Origin: Bryopsis sp. KO-2023
Taxonomy: Eukaryota; Chlorophyta; Ulvophyceae; Bryopsidales; Bryopsidaceae
Length of the DNA stretch: 64,000 bases
Assembly: GCA_030272585.1 (NCBI GenBank)
Contig: BSYQ01000006.1
Span: 3,373,001-3,437,000, forward strand
Direction of reading: 5' to 3'
Below the pieces are notes generated by a model, which saw only the letters and a program-made list of their open reading frames with translations, did no database searches and was not told the DNA's origin. Positions 38,201 through 49,663 of the stretch are shown piece after piece. Made by a program: the position numbers and the translations under genes. Within the stretch, counting starts at the first letter, position 1. Each line of letters starts with the position of its first letter.

Positions 38201-41200
38201 GGATGGGGACGCCCACTTTGAGGTGGACGACGGGGATGATGGTGATGATCTCACCAGGTAACCCTGGATGTTGCATGGGTAACATGAAGAGCCTTGGCGA
38301 TTGGCCAGTTTGGCCACTGCTCCAGTATGTATGCTGCGACGTTGAGAAAATGATGAAGTGTGCAATGGTGTTGCCCCAGGTTGGCTCTCAGGCCCAGAGC
38401 TCTGACAGAGGGTCAGCGCACGGCCCTCGTGAAACAGGGTGTACTGCCTTTGATAGCGGCCAACTCGGTGACCAATCGACACGCAGTGTTTTGTCAAGGC
38501 GTTCTTGCAAGATTGGCTTCTTCAGGAAGAATTGGTCAAAGCCCAGTGGATGCCGTCCTCACTCATATTGTCGCCAACTTTTCTGGCATGTGGGTATCAT
38601 CCCATTTAAGACTGTTTGGCTTCTGTAGACACTCCCAGGTGTGCTTGTTTGTTGCCATTCGATGACTGCTTTCGCAAAAATTGACCGGTGGTGCATGCAC
38701 AGGGCTGCTCAAGAGCTGGCAGTGAAATGGTTATATTCTGTCTTTCTCGACCATGGTGCCCCCAGCCTGGATCGACTTCAAGTCCCGTCAGCCACCAACT
38801 TGCACCAATCATGGAAAGAATTCGATGAAGAAGGGACCGGTCCCAAGGGGGGGGTTGGACCCTACGAGGAGGCTTTCTCTGTGCTGCTGCGGAGACTCAG
38901 GTGATTGCCTGCCGGGGAGCTGTATACTTGGCTATGATTTATTAGTAAGGGAAAGCTGGGGCTATTATACTTTTAGTTGGTTATACCTCTATTTGGGTGT
39001 GTCACTTTAGCATGAGGATCGAGGCTCGAGAGAAATCCATCACTGCTTTGTTGATTGAAGCACCTGCTCTGCCTCCTGTTCCCGTTTGCCGATTTTTGAT
39101 GACACTGTGTAAGCGGGGCTCTCAATTTGCAACGTTAGCCCTCACCACAGCAAATACCATCATGGATGCAAGGCCCCCACTGAGAGAGACGATGTTGAAT
39201 GTTATTCTGGAAGTCACCACCTGTCGGGACGAAGATTCAAGGGTGGGTGCACCAAATCAGGCATACAAAAATAAAGGACAAGAAGGAACCTGTCGAAAAT
39301 CAGATCTTTTTGTTTTTCTCGACCTTTGTTTGGCATTTTGAAGAATATTTGTGCCCAGTTGTCTGTCACCTGGAAGTGCCATTTCCTGGGAATGCGACCT
39401 TTGTTAAGAAAATTATAGTCTCTTGTGTGACCGCTTTTAAGACTTGCAAATCAAAATCGTCCAACTGTTGTTCTGGGGGATATTTTTCAAGGCCCCTAGC
39501 ACAAATAACGTTAATGGAATTCAATGGCAATTTGTTGAAATGTAGATTATTATTTTCTGAGTGACGATAGGGTGCTGGCAAATAAACTTGAAAGTGCCGG
39601 TGTGATTTTCTTGCCCTTTCTTGACGTTTTACAGGATCAAGCCATCAGATTGGTGAAAAACAAGCTGTACAGCAAAGAGGAGTTCTCTGCAAAGATCGAA
39701 GCTTTTGCTGTTGCATCATTGGAAAGACTCAAAGCTGCTGGCAAAGAGTCGGACCAAAGTGAGGAAGCTGCCGACCACAAAGGGACTGTTGGTGGTGGTA
39801 TAGATCTGATGGAGGCGGAAGAAAGAATGGAGGACTGGGGCCGATATTGCAGCTTGTACATGGCGTTGTGTATCAGAAGGAAATCGCTGCTTCGGTGGGT
39901 CATCAGCTTTTCACCCATGCAGGTCAACCCCAGGAGCCAGTCAGCTTCATTTTTGGATATCTGGGTTAGATGTCATATCCCTTGTTCTGATATGGAAAGC
40001 CCATTCTTTGTACGAACGAGTGGCTATAATATTAACAAACCGCGGTCTGTATGGCGGTAGTCCTCTCCAATGTTATATCGTTATCAGCTCCAAACCTTTC
40101 GGATAAAAATTCCATTGAATTCCTTTCTCGTGATCGTGGCAGGGGTTTGATGGAGGCGTATGGTTGTACCAACGCTGGTGGCCAAGATGCAATTTTCCGC
40201 AACGCTCCCAAATTGGCCGATGCGATCGGCTACAGCAGTCCGGAAATGTTGGAGCTGATTCGAGACACTCCTCCAGGGGCCGATAAACTGCTGCTGTCGA
40301 TGCTGACAGTCATGCCAAAGCGAATCGCTTCGGCTGCAGTGGCCGTGGTGGTCCAAGCTTGCCAAGAGCGATTCAGAGCCAAAGATGACATCAGGTGAAA
40401 ACCGACTTGAGGAATCCACAGTGAATAGCTCATGGTCACGATCTGGAATGACGGCAAGTCTTCAGTCAATGGAATCACTGAGAGGTGTTGAATATCTTTT
40501 GCCAGGTTCATCGTCCCTGCTCTGCCGGGTATGCCCAAGCGGGAGGCCTTGAACATGGTCCCCAGGCTGGCTCGGTTGCCATTGCAGGAGTTTTCGGCGG
40601 CCATTCAGTCGTTGATTTCACGGGCATCGTCGATGGATGAGTCGATTGAGCCCAGTGAAGTTTTGGTCGCTCTGAACATGGCAAACTTGCAGGAGCAGAA
40701 TGTGCGGCTCGTCCAGTTGCGAGCTGCCTTGGACCACTGTCTCAGAAAGCTCGCAGACGTATTCGATCGGGAGGCGCTTGCTGGAGCACTGAACAAAATG
40801 GTTCAATTACCCAATCTGCCCATATTGTTCATGAGAATGGTGCTGGTGTCGGTGGGGCGAGAAGAAAGCTTGTGCGCATTTGTGCTGGGGACCCTGTTGT
40901 CGTCGAGCGTTGTGATCGAGAAGATTTTGAACGAAAAGAATCAATGGAGGGGGTACTTGATGCTGATGGCTCAGACAGTGCCGTACTCGTACAAGCACCT
41001 CATAGAGCTCCCCAGCAAAGTCATGAAGGCGGTGTTGAAAGAGAGCTCCGAGGACTTTGTGGTGAAGTTCAGAAATTTTGCAGAGAGCGACCACGAAATT
41101 CGGATTGCAGCAGAGACCATGGCAACGTTGAAGTCGTTATCAGAGGGGGGCACCGGGGAGGAGCCTTGCCAGGCAACAGGGGCGAACAGCGGGGGAGCTA

Positions 41201-41367
41201 GCAGCCAACAAACTCACACGACCAAAGGAGATGGAAAAGAAGGTGGTGGAAATGAGGATGTCGGTGGTTCGAATGATGTTGCTGGCGACAGTGGTGGTGG
41301 TGGTGGGGATTCTCCAATGACAGAGGGAAACGGCTTAGCTGAAAACAATGATAAGATGGAAGAGTAG
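35267..41367 (+). CDS. SYMPK: Symplekin (scaffold of the pre-mRNA 3' processing complex)
   Basis: Symplekin is the nuclear scaffold that joins CPSF, CstF and the histone 3'-end machinery. Model of 12 exons: 35267-35353, 35494-35583, 35725-35931, 36083-36840, 36952-37489, 37599-38257, 38380-38589, 38703-38900, 39011-39242, 39635-39894, 40143-40394, 40506-41367. All introns are GT-AG with matching phases, total 1,450 codons plus stop. Exons 1-4 give the N-terminal HEAT domain (HDQETIEVKGDLLQFLRKML). Exons 7-12 give the C-terminal symplekin domain (YSSPEMLELIRDTPPGADKL, RFIVPALPGMPKREAL). Exon 6 is an acidic low-complexity linker. The C-terminus is Gly/Asp/Glu-rich. Family assignment is firm; the exact first exon is less certain. 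Confidence 0.9.
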
Positions 41368-41559
41368 TTGAGAAGCAAGATTAGATTTGATGTATTGGTT
41401 TTTGTTTTTGGATGTAAGCAGATGTCAGATTCAATTGAACCTGAGTTGCAACCCCGCCAGTTTGCATGTGCTCTTGCCAGGACGAAATATTGTGCAAACC
41501 CTTCTGAGCAATGACCACACTCACCTGCTCGAATATCCAACCAAAGAAACTCGTGAAAC

Positions 41560-41598
41560 AGAAACAGAAATTACACGTCCCTCCGTTGCAGATCCGCC
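41560..41598 (-). mobile_element. Relic of a hairpin-only LINE-B insertion
   Basis: Thirty-nine bases reading AGAAACAGAAATTACA, then a decayed hairpin half ending CAGATCCGCC, flanked by the 11-bp duplication ACTCGTGAAAC (41549-41559 and 41599-41609). The tail word and ATCCGCC match the LINE-B 3' end. It lies between symplekin and the next gene. Confidence 0.6.
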
Positions 41599-41851
41599 AC
41601 TCGTGAAACGTAGTTTTCCTCCGCCTGTTTTCATTCCGTGTCACGACCAGTGCCCCGCACCCGTCTGGCTGCAACACAGAAACCACACACACGTAAAAAG
41701 CGAACGCCAAGATACGATTTGTCAGAAAAGAGCTTCGGCTAGATTTGGTGCAATGGGAATGGAGGAAGGCCTCCGAATCTGATGAAAGATTCGGCCATCC
41801 CATCCCCGCCAAGACCAATCTTTAAGATATGGTCGCTCCGGAGCGGAGTCA

Positions 41852-44825
41852 ATGGAAACTGGTGTCGAACTAGAAGTTTTCCCAGACCAGCACGACTTTG
41901 AGGTGAGGCCTGTTTGTTGTTGGACGCTTTCTTGTAAATTCTGTTGCCCAACTGTGGGTTCCAAAAGGGGGGCACGACGTGTCAGGAAAAAGTAGAAGCC
42001 GTCGTGTGCGGAGTGTGACAATTGTTTGACGTTAGGTTGCTGAGAACTTGTCCGGCTTGGAGGCCCTTCTCAAATACTGCAGAAGTCCTGAACCCGCGCG
42101 TCGACTGCCTTTTATAAAGGTGCACAAGTGTGTTTCGATGCAGTCACGAACATCGTTTCGTTGCGCAGCCTAGCAACTTCTGAACCACACGCACCCGCTG
42201 AGAACTCTCTTTTGTGACTTGGTCGGTTGGGATCCTATTTCGGCTGGTTGTTCAACTGTGTTGGACGAGCGCGCGTGTGTTTTTCGTGGAGAGTAGTAGA
42301 GTTGGCAAACCGCAGTTTTTGTTGTGACGTGGAACCCCCAGGAATCGCTCAATTCTCACTTTGGCTTCCAAGGGTGGGAAAAACAATTGAGAATCTAGAT
42401 CGTACACGATGCAGCGCGAAATTTTTGAAATTTCTGGTTTCTTATCCAAGTCTATTATTTACTTGGGGTGACTTTCCATGAGTTCAACAGAATTGGTGCT
42501 TGTGTTGTCAGGCCATTCCCAGAGAGGCGCTGTGTGCCGAGGTGGATAGTCTGACGGGAGAAGTATTGCCTCTTGTGCAAGAGCTTTGTGAGGACTCTTC
42601 CGAGGATATTAGAATGTCGGCTGCTGGAATACTGGAGCCTCTGGGTAATTGGGAATCAAACACGATTCTAGGGTTCACATGTCTTTTTTAAATGTCAGAA
42701 CGATTCTAGGGTTTTTTTTGGGGGGTTCTTGATGTGATGTCTGGGCAAGGCGAAACGGCATGAGGGGTTGCTGAGCGGTTCTTTTGTTTTTGACAATCAC
42801 AAGGACAATCCATTCATGGCCGGCAGCCCGCTGGCCATCCTGCGGCACTCGGCACAGTGGTCGACTGCAGTTTCAATCTGATGAGGGATTCGTCCATGGA
42901 CGTCAGAGAATACGCTCTTGCAGCCACCACAGGGCTTGCGGGGTTGCTGGATGCCGATCGACAAGAAAAACTGTTTGGACCTGCTGTCGAGGGATGTTTG
43001 GCTTCCGACGATGTGTCGGATAGAATATCTGGTGTGCGACTCTTGGGTCGACTTTGTGAACAAGGGATATATCTGGGGACCGAGGAGCTGGTAGTCCAGT
43101 GGCTCGTTCGATCTGTTGAAGATGAAAGCAGTGAAGTTCGACAGGGGGTTGGGGAAATGCTTCCAATGGTGGCTGTCAGCTTGAAGCAGCAGACCACGTT
43201 TTCCGAATGTATGACCTGCTTTGTGCAACTCACTGAGGACAAGGTTTGGACGGTGCGCAAAGCGTGCGCGCAGTCCTTTCCAAAACTAATGAATGTCTTA
43301 TCATCTTTATCGTGCTCTTTGGAAACTACCAAAAATATCCTCGCTTGCCATCACAAGCTGTGCGTGGACAAATCCAACTGGGTCAAAATGGCTGCGGTGA
43401 TGAGTTTGGGACCCGTCATTGTGCAACTGGACCCCTCACTTCTGGAGCCTGACCTCCTCAAGTTTTACTCGAGCCTGCCCTCTCTTAGATTTGGGTGAGT
43501 GAATCTGTTCACATTCGAGGGATCGTTGCCAAACCAATGTTAATTCCATTGATTTTAAGCGATATTATGATGCCTGGCCAATACTTGTCTGTGCGGGTTG
43601 TCACAGGGCTGTGGATACGACGGTCGTGCTTTCATGCGCTTGCCACTTGCCCGGGGTGGTGGTGGGGGCTGGTAAGGAGAATTGGCCGTATCTCAGGGAT
43701 TTGTACATGAAACTGTTGGAATCGCCGGATGAAAGAGTGAGATACACTCTTGCCTGCTCGGCCCATGAGATTGCAAATATTCTGCCGGACGATGTTGTCA
43801 TGGAGGATGTCGTGCCAGGGGTCAAAAAGTAGGGGGCTTCATTTTGGTTAAATTTGAACATTGAAGTTTGTTTCCCAATAACTACATGAATGGAAAGTGG
43901 TATATGAAAATGTATGAAAAGAAGGGGATTCTTGATAAATACAATGTGCTGTGTCTGCTTTTACATACCATCATTACTTGTATTTATTTTTTATTTATTT
44001 TGGGGGGGTTGTCAGATAGCTGCTTCTCCTAGCATGTCATGATGTTGAACCAATATTTAAACGAAAAAAACATGATGTTGATCCAGAATGATGACGGACA
44101 AATCTTCCCACGTGCGTGCGGGAATGGCAAAATACCTGGCACCACTGCTCGAGAGGCTTCCGTCCGAGTGCCACCAAGATTTCTTAGAAAACCTGCACGG
44201 GCTGATCGCTGTTCCCACCCTCAAAAATGGAGACGTAGAAGATGGGAACGGCAAAGACGACAACACGGAAAAAATCATCAACACGGAAAAAATCAGAGTC
44301 TGCCATGATACGAGAGATTGGCGTGTTCGCAAGATTGTGGTGGAGCAGGTGGCACGGCTGGCAACCATTGTAGCGCCCCAGCTCACGCTGGACTATGTGC
44401 TTCCTTGTGCCTTCAAGCTGTGTTCTGACAGCGTTGCGTTTGTCCGAATGGCCGCTGCCGATCAGCTCGCGAAAGTGATCTCTCTGTCCGAGGAGTTTGA
44501 GAGACACTCCACCACAATCGACGATACTTGCGAAAGAAAGACACCCCCAAAAGAGCTCGGTTGGAGCGACAGAGAATGGGACTGCGTGAGGCAAGCCGTC
44601 TGCTCCAAAATGGAGGATCTTGGACGGAGCGAGCGGTTTGTGGATCGTTGCCTCTGTGGTGTGGTGACTGCTGCACTGGCTCAATTGGGGACTAATGCAC
44701 TAGAAAACATGGGGATTGGGGAGCTTATCACCACCTTACAAAATGATTCTGTCCTGGATGTCAGGCTGGCATTCAGAGAAGTCCCGCAACTCTATTATCC
44801 AGAAAAAAAGTCGATAAAAGACTAG
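41852..44825 (+). CDS. PP4R1: HEAT-repeat regulatory subunit, PP4R1-like
   Basis: A HEAT/ARM scaffold similar to regulatory subunit 1 of protein phosphatase 4 (and related to the PP2A A subunit), which positions the catalytic subunit on substrates. Exons 41852-41902, 42512-42644, 42804-43494, 43607-43828, 44087-44825; GT-AG introns, phases agree, 611 residues. Typical repeats are SSEDIRMSAAGILEPLG, SSMDVREYALAATTGLAGLL, DKVWTVRKACAQSFPKLM, KSNWVKMAAVMSLGPVI and DERVRYTLACSAHEIANIL. The VWTVRKACA...SLGP block fits PP4R1 best. A poorly conserved acidic insert (GDVEDGNGKDDNTEK) lies in the last exon. Exon 1 encodes only 17 residues, so the start is the least certain part. It follows symplekin in tandem after about 480 bp. 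Confidence 0.82.
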
Positions 44826-46922
44826 CAAGAACACACAACTAACTGCTTCAATATTTGAAGGGGAAAAAGGGGGAAAAAAAAACAAAAACAAACAGGAGGC
44901 AAAGAAAAAGAAACAAAACAACGCATATCTAAAGTAGATGAAATTGTGAGAGAAAGAGAGAGTTGCGTAGGGGTGCATAGTTGCTTTTTTTTTGGTTTTC
45001 ATATTCTTTTTCCTTTTTTTTTTGTTGTTCATGTTTCTTTGATTGATGAAAAAAAAAGATATTTTACCCTGGGGATTTGTCCCCCTCTTTTTTTAGGGCA
45101 AAAGAGGGTGGCGTGGAAGTGGGGCATTAGGCATTTTTGAGGGGGGTGCTGAAAAAATTTTCAAGCAAGGCGAAAAACAAAGTAAAAAAAAAAAATTCAC
45201 ACAAAAAGCAAAAGGAAAAAAAAAAAATGATAGGGAAAAATTATCCCACTTTCTGTTTTTCATGTCTTTTTTTTTTTTTTTTTTTTTTTCATGTCTGTAA
45301 CAGTGTGGATATGATGCGCTGTCGACATTGGATTTGCAAATATGCTGATATTTGGTTTTCTCTCTTTTTTTTCTTTTTTAAATGTTCCACACTTTTTTTT
45401 TTGTTTGGGATTGGTTGGGATTTATGAGGATGGGTGGGTGCAGTATTGTAGGCCACCTTTTTGTGCGAAGAGAGGAATAAGTGTCATTTTTTTGCGTTTT
45501 GGAGGGAAAAAAAGGGACGGGAAAAAGAGAGCATTTTATAATGGATGAGTATGTCGGGGCTGGATGGTTTTTAAACAACCATCTTTTGAAAACGAGAGAG
45601 AGGGAGAAAACAAATCATATATAGCCCTGGAGCTGACCGAAGAAAATCTACGAATGTGTACTGAAGTGTGCTACTGGGATGGTGTTTGCATATTGTGTCG
45701 AAAAAAATGCCATTCGAGGTAGAATATGTCTTCTCTTTCACACAGTGAAGGTATTGGTCGTTGGGGCGATGGGGGTTGCTTGTTGGGTTTTTTTTTTCAG
45801 ACTCTGGGGATGGGGTTAAAAAAACAAGGGTTGGGGATTTGTGGAGCGCAAGCTTTCGGGGGGATTTGGGGTTGAGTTGGCAATGTGTAGTAGTAATAAG
45901 CGGGGGGATTTGTTACTTTGTTACACTTTCGAGTGGGGCTATCTTTCAGGATGTCGTTTTGCTTTCCTTTGCATTGTTATCTCCTTGGGTTCATCCGCAA
46001 TCTAGAGTTCATGCATTTTTATTTCCTAGCACAAAGAAAGGACAATGTAACAATTAGTAAAGACACAAGCACATTTCAGCCTGTTAGCGAGGTAATAAGA
46101 AAGGAGCGGAAATAGTCGATTGCAGTGCAATGGATATAGAGGTATTGAACAGAGGGTCTCTGTTGGTAGTGCTTGTTGGGTGGGATTTCAACAGAGGTGG
46201 GAATCCAATCCTGACTCTGGGTTTCAAACGGGTACTGTACTTTGTGAACCAAACATATGAAAAGGTTATTGTGAAGTTATGATGCAGTCTTCTTTGAGAT
46301 CCACCAGACTTTATCTGTATCCTTCCCAAACCATGTTCTCCAAAAACCTTTTTCCAGTGTTGGAACACAAAAGATTGCATTTCGGCCTGCTGCTCTCAGA
46401 GAGAGCAGAACCAATTAAACAAATGTGGCAGGCATGTCAAATTGAACGATGTCTTGGTGAATCAATTCCGTGGAAAAATCGATGTACTCTCGACCATCAA
46501 TTGGCTGAATCATAGACACATGTATGCAACTTGCAATGTAAGGGTACGGAAATTCTGAAATTCAAAAAAATCAGGCAAATGGACGGGTGGATGAAACTTG
46601 ATGATCCACATTTGTTCTCGCTGTTTGTTTGTTGTCCCTGTAGAAATAAAGGTAAAATCAGAAGCGTGAAAGGCAGTGGTTGGAAGTGAATGAGTATAAT
46701 GAGTGATAGAGGAAGTATGGGAATGTGTACTGTAACGTGGAAGTACAGCAATATGTACTGGGGAACAAAGGCAGTACAATTGGAGGAAGGATGTGCGAGT
46801 AAGAAGTCGGTTATTACAGTCTCAGCCGACGATAATCAATTTTAAATTAAACAATAATACATTCTAAAATCACCAGGACCAAATTGTTGATCATTCGACT
46901 TGATACTTGCCAATACAACCCC
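44826..46922. other. Intergenic spacer, no gene seen
   Basis: The spacer is between two convergently transcribed genes and so must hold both 3' UTRs. It is rich in A and T homopolymers (long T runs near 45270-45290). No open frame here resembles a protein and no tRNA or repeat was recognised. Confidence 0.6.
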
Positions 46923-49377
46923 CTACTGTGGATAGGACATAGATGGGTGGCCTTCCACACACTCCCATGCAGCAAGACCCCCAAGGTAAGCTCGTGATAT
47001 GCCAACATCAATCATCTCAATGCGACCTCCACAACGCCTTCGGGCTCGCCTACCCACCTAGGAAAAAAATATAACAGAAAAAGCCTTAATGGAGGCCCAT
47101 GTTCCACCTGGTTCTCGTGTTGATATTCAAATTGATTGAAAAAGCTTGTGAGAGACAGGCACCTGGAGGTTATGTCCCACAACTATTCTCTGAGCACCGA
47201 GGCGGCCCAAAACCTTCTCTATCTCTGGGCAGAGTTCGCCGTCGCTCCTCGTTTCGTAACCTCGGAACCAGACAACTCCATCCACCCCCAACAGGAAACC
47301 TGCTCCAAGGTGCGGTTCACAAATCTGTAAGTCACATGATAGGACCCACCCACCAGCCAACCACAGAACACAGGGCCAGCATAGCCCGGGGGCCAACTAA
47401 AACATTGTCAAGAGAAAAATTGGTTCAGAAACAAATGGGCAGAGAATTGCAAATCGTTACCCTCCTGTTGCCGTGCAACACAGTCTTTGCCAGGGCATCG
47501 AACGAGCGACTTCTTGACCTTTTCATTTAACTTTGCAGTTATAGCATTTCCCTGCAGAGTGCTGGTGTTATCTACAGACTGCAACATCCTCATGGTCAGA
47601 CCTGCAAAACCATGCATTGCTTTACAGCAGTGTCTTTTCCAACCTGGGATCTCACCCAGACTGCAACTCTAATGGGCTTTCTTCTCAATGGTGAAATTGA
47701 CATTTCTGGTGAACACTGAACATAAAGAATTGCTTCAAAACGTTGCCACCCACACTCACCGGCATGAACAAACGCAGTGCGACAATTTCCTTCACCTACA
47801 ATAATCCCCACAGGAAGGCTCCGCAAAACATCGCCAAACCAAGCATCTGATTGAAGGGCACCCCACCACAACATGAGCCCTTTCTCTTCCTCTGTGCTGC
47901 CAGGCTGGAGAATCTTGAACCAGTGTTCCTGCAGAAAAAAAAAATCGTTTGTCGTTGCATATAACATGCAAAACTGTGCTTACTTGGATCAGCTGTGTTG
48001 TTGTTCGTCGCATAATGATCCGCCTTTCATGGTGGTTACCCTTTCGCTTCCAAGAGGAGTTCAGTCAAACATGTCTACCACTTTTCTGTCCGTAAAGGAT
48101 TTAAATGTCCCTTGTCTTGTCTACCTCTTTGAGCTGCTCTTGAAACAGACTGGGCAACTGCAAGTCATTCTTCGATCCCAAAGACTGCAGCTCTCGACGG
48201 CTAACGTAATGAAACTTCGATTCCAGATTCATCAGTTCGTGATTCCCCAAAAGGGTGTGCACACGTCCTCCAACAGACTTCGCCTCCAGCTAAACACCAC
48301 AGACACAACTAGGCAAAAAGGGCCACATCATATCAAGCATTTGCATGGTGGGCTTCAGAGGGATTTTTTTTTCTTTTGAAAAAAGAAACAAACAATGCTG
48401 CGAACCCAGCCCCGACTATCCTCTGCAACCAAGAACGCACCCCTCTCTCTCAGTGGCACACAAGCTAGACAAGTTTGTTATTATCCATGAGACTGCTGTT
48501 TTGAAGAGAATTGTGCTAGGGCTCACTTTCAACTCCTCGAAGAATTTCACGACAGCCATGCTCTCTGACCCACGGTCAATGAGGTCACCCGTCTGAACCA
48601 ATGTTGTTCGGCCACCTATCCATTTCCCTTCGCTGTCCACCAGGCCCGTCATCGCCAGGACTCGCTGCGCTTGTTTCAAATCCCCATGTATGTCACCTAC
48701 TGCAACCAGCCTGGGTCCATGGGAGGTAACTTCATTAGTGGGCCTGACTGACAGACACAGAATGGCTGTCATCAGCAACCAACCTTTGTTTCAAGAGAAT
48801 TGGAATCAAGACTGACCATGGGAATTTCAACTCTTTTCGTGTTTGGAAGATAGAAAGATGGTATTAGTGACGTCCCTTCTTTTTTTTTTCAAAAATGTGG
48901 CTCATCCAACGTCTGGACACAAGTTGATGTTTACTGTTGTTGATAGGAAGATCAACCTGTGGGGACTGCATTGAAGAAATTAGAAAAGAAGTCCAGGCGA
49001 CGGATGAGCCCTATGCAGACCAAGGTTGCCACGCCCCAAAGTGCGAACTTCAAGTTTTGCTGAAGAGTGGATCGTTGCCAGGAGTTGCTGAACCACCAAA
49101 CCACCCAAAGAAACACACCTCCTCAAGAGCAATCACCCCACCACCAGATACGCTGACATTCCATGAGCAGTCATTCAAATTGGAAAATCATTGTCCCCCT
49201 TTCTTGTGGTTTGTGCATCTCCCCCCCCCCAACTTCCTCTCCCCAATTCTCAGAAAAAGGTTCACCAAAACACTCATCGAGACCCAATTTGATCACCAAC
49301 CTCCTGTCAGACGCATGATTTGCACCCCCTCCGTCTTCCCCTTCTGCTATGGATCTCCGTTTTCTGAGTTCCGCCAT
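46923..49377 (-). CDS. Shewanella-like protein phosphatase (SLP/Shelph, PPP family)
   Basis: A metal-dependent Ser/Thr or Tyr phosphatase of the bacterial-like PPP subfamily found in plants, algae and some protists. Exons, 5' to 3': 49377-49301, 49087-48957, 48765-48527, 48289-48125, 47928-47760, 47601-47461, 47302-47163, 47057-46923; phases agree, 398 residues. Catalytic motifs are in order: GDIHGD, GDLIDRG, GNHE, FVHAG, VVGHN and a final GGRIEMIDVGISRAY. Exon 2 encodes a hydrophobic segment (LKFALWGVATLVCIGLI), which suggests a membrane anchor or signal. Plant SLP proteins sit in plastids, mitochondria or the endomembrane system; location here is not predictable. Exons 1-2 are less certain than 3-8. 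Confidence 0.88.
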
Positions 49378-49663
49378 CAGCACGGTTTACAGGCCAAACG
49401 AGATGCTCCTATGATGAAGTGGGGGAATAAATCCAACCAGACCGCAGTGACTGCAGTGCCCAAGTTTCCTCTCTGGCGCAAAAGAGTCGAGAATCGTTTG
49501 ATCGGCATTGTGATCTCAACAGATCGACGACGCTGTGACATATTCGGCTCTACATCGTGAAAGTGAAGGTGGGGGCAAGTCACATCGGTTGCGTGTGTGT
49601 CCTCATTTTCTGGAAGACGCCTGGTAAACTCGTCGTATTACCCTCTTTCTGTTCGTTTTGCAG
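49378..49663. promoter_or_regulatory. Short divergent spacer, probable bidirectional promoter
   Basis: Under 300 bp separates the phosphatase start (minus) from the first supported exon of the membrane protein (plus). No TATA box is obvious. Transcription of both genes from this interval is an inference from layout only. Confidence 0.35.

Noticed and set aside
39870-39900. Frameshift in symplekin exon 10
   Set aside because: Splicing at a GTGGGT donor at 39895 into an acceptor before 40143 restores alignment and phase (RKSLLR then GLMEAYG), so no frameshift is needed.
48937-49560. 207-codon plus-strand frame opposite the first exons of the phosphatase
   Set aside because: No recognisable domain. 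It overlaps the better supported minus-strand exons and contains no splice-consistent link to the downstream gene.
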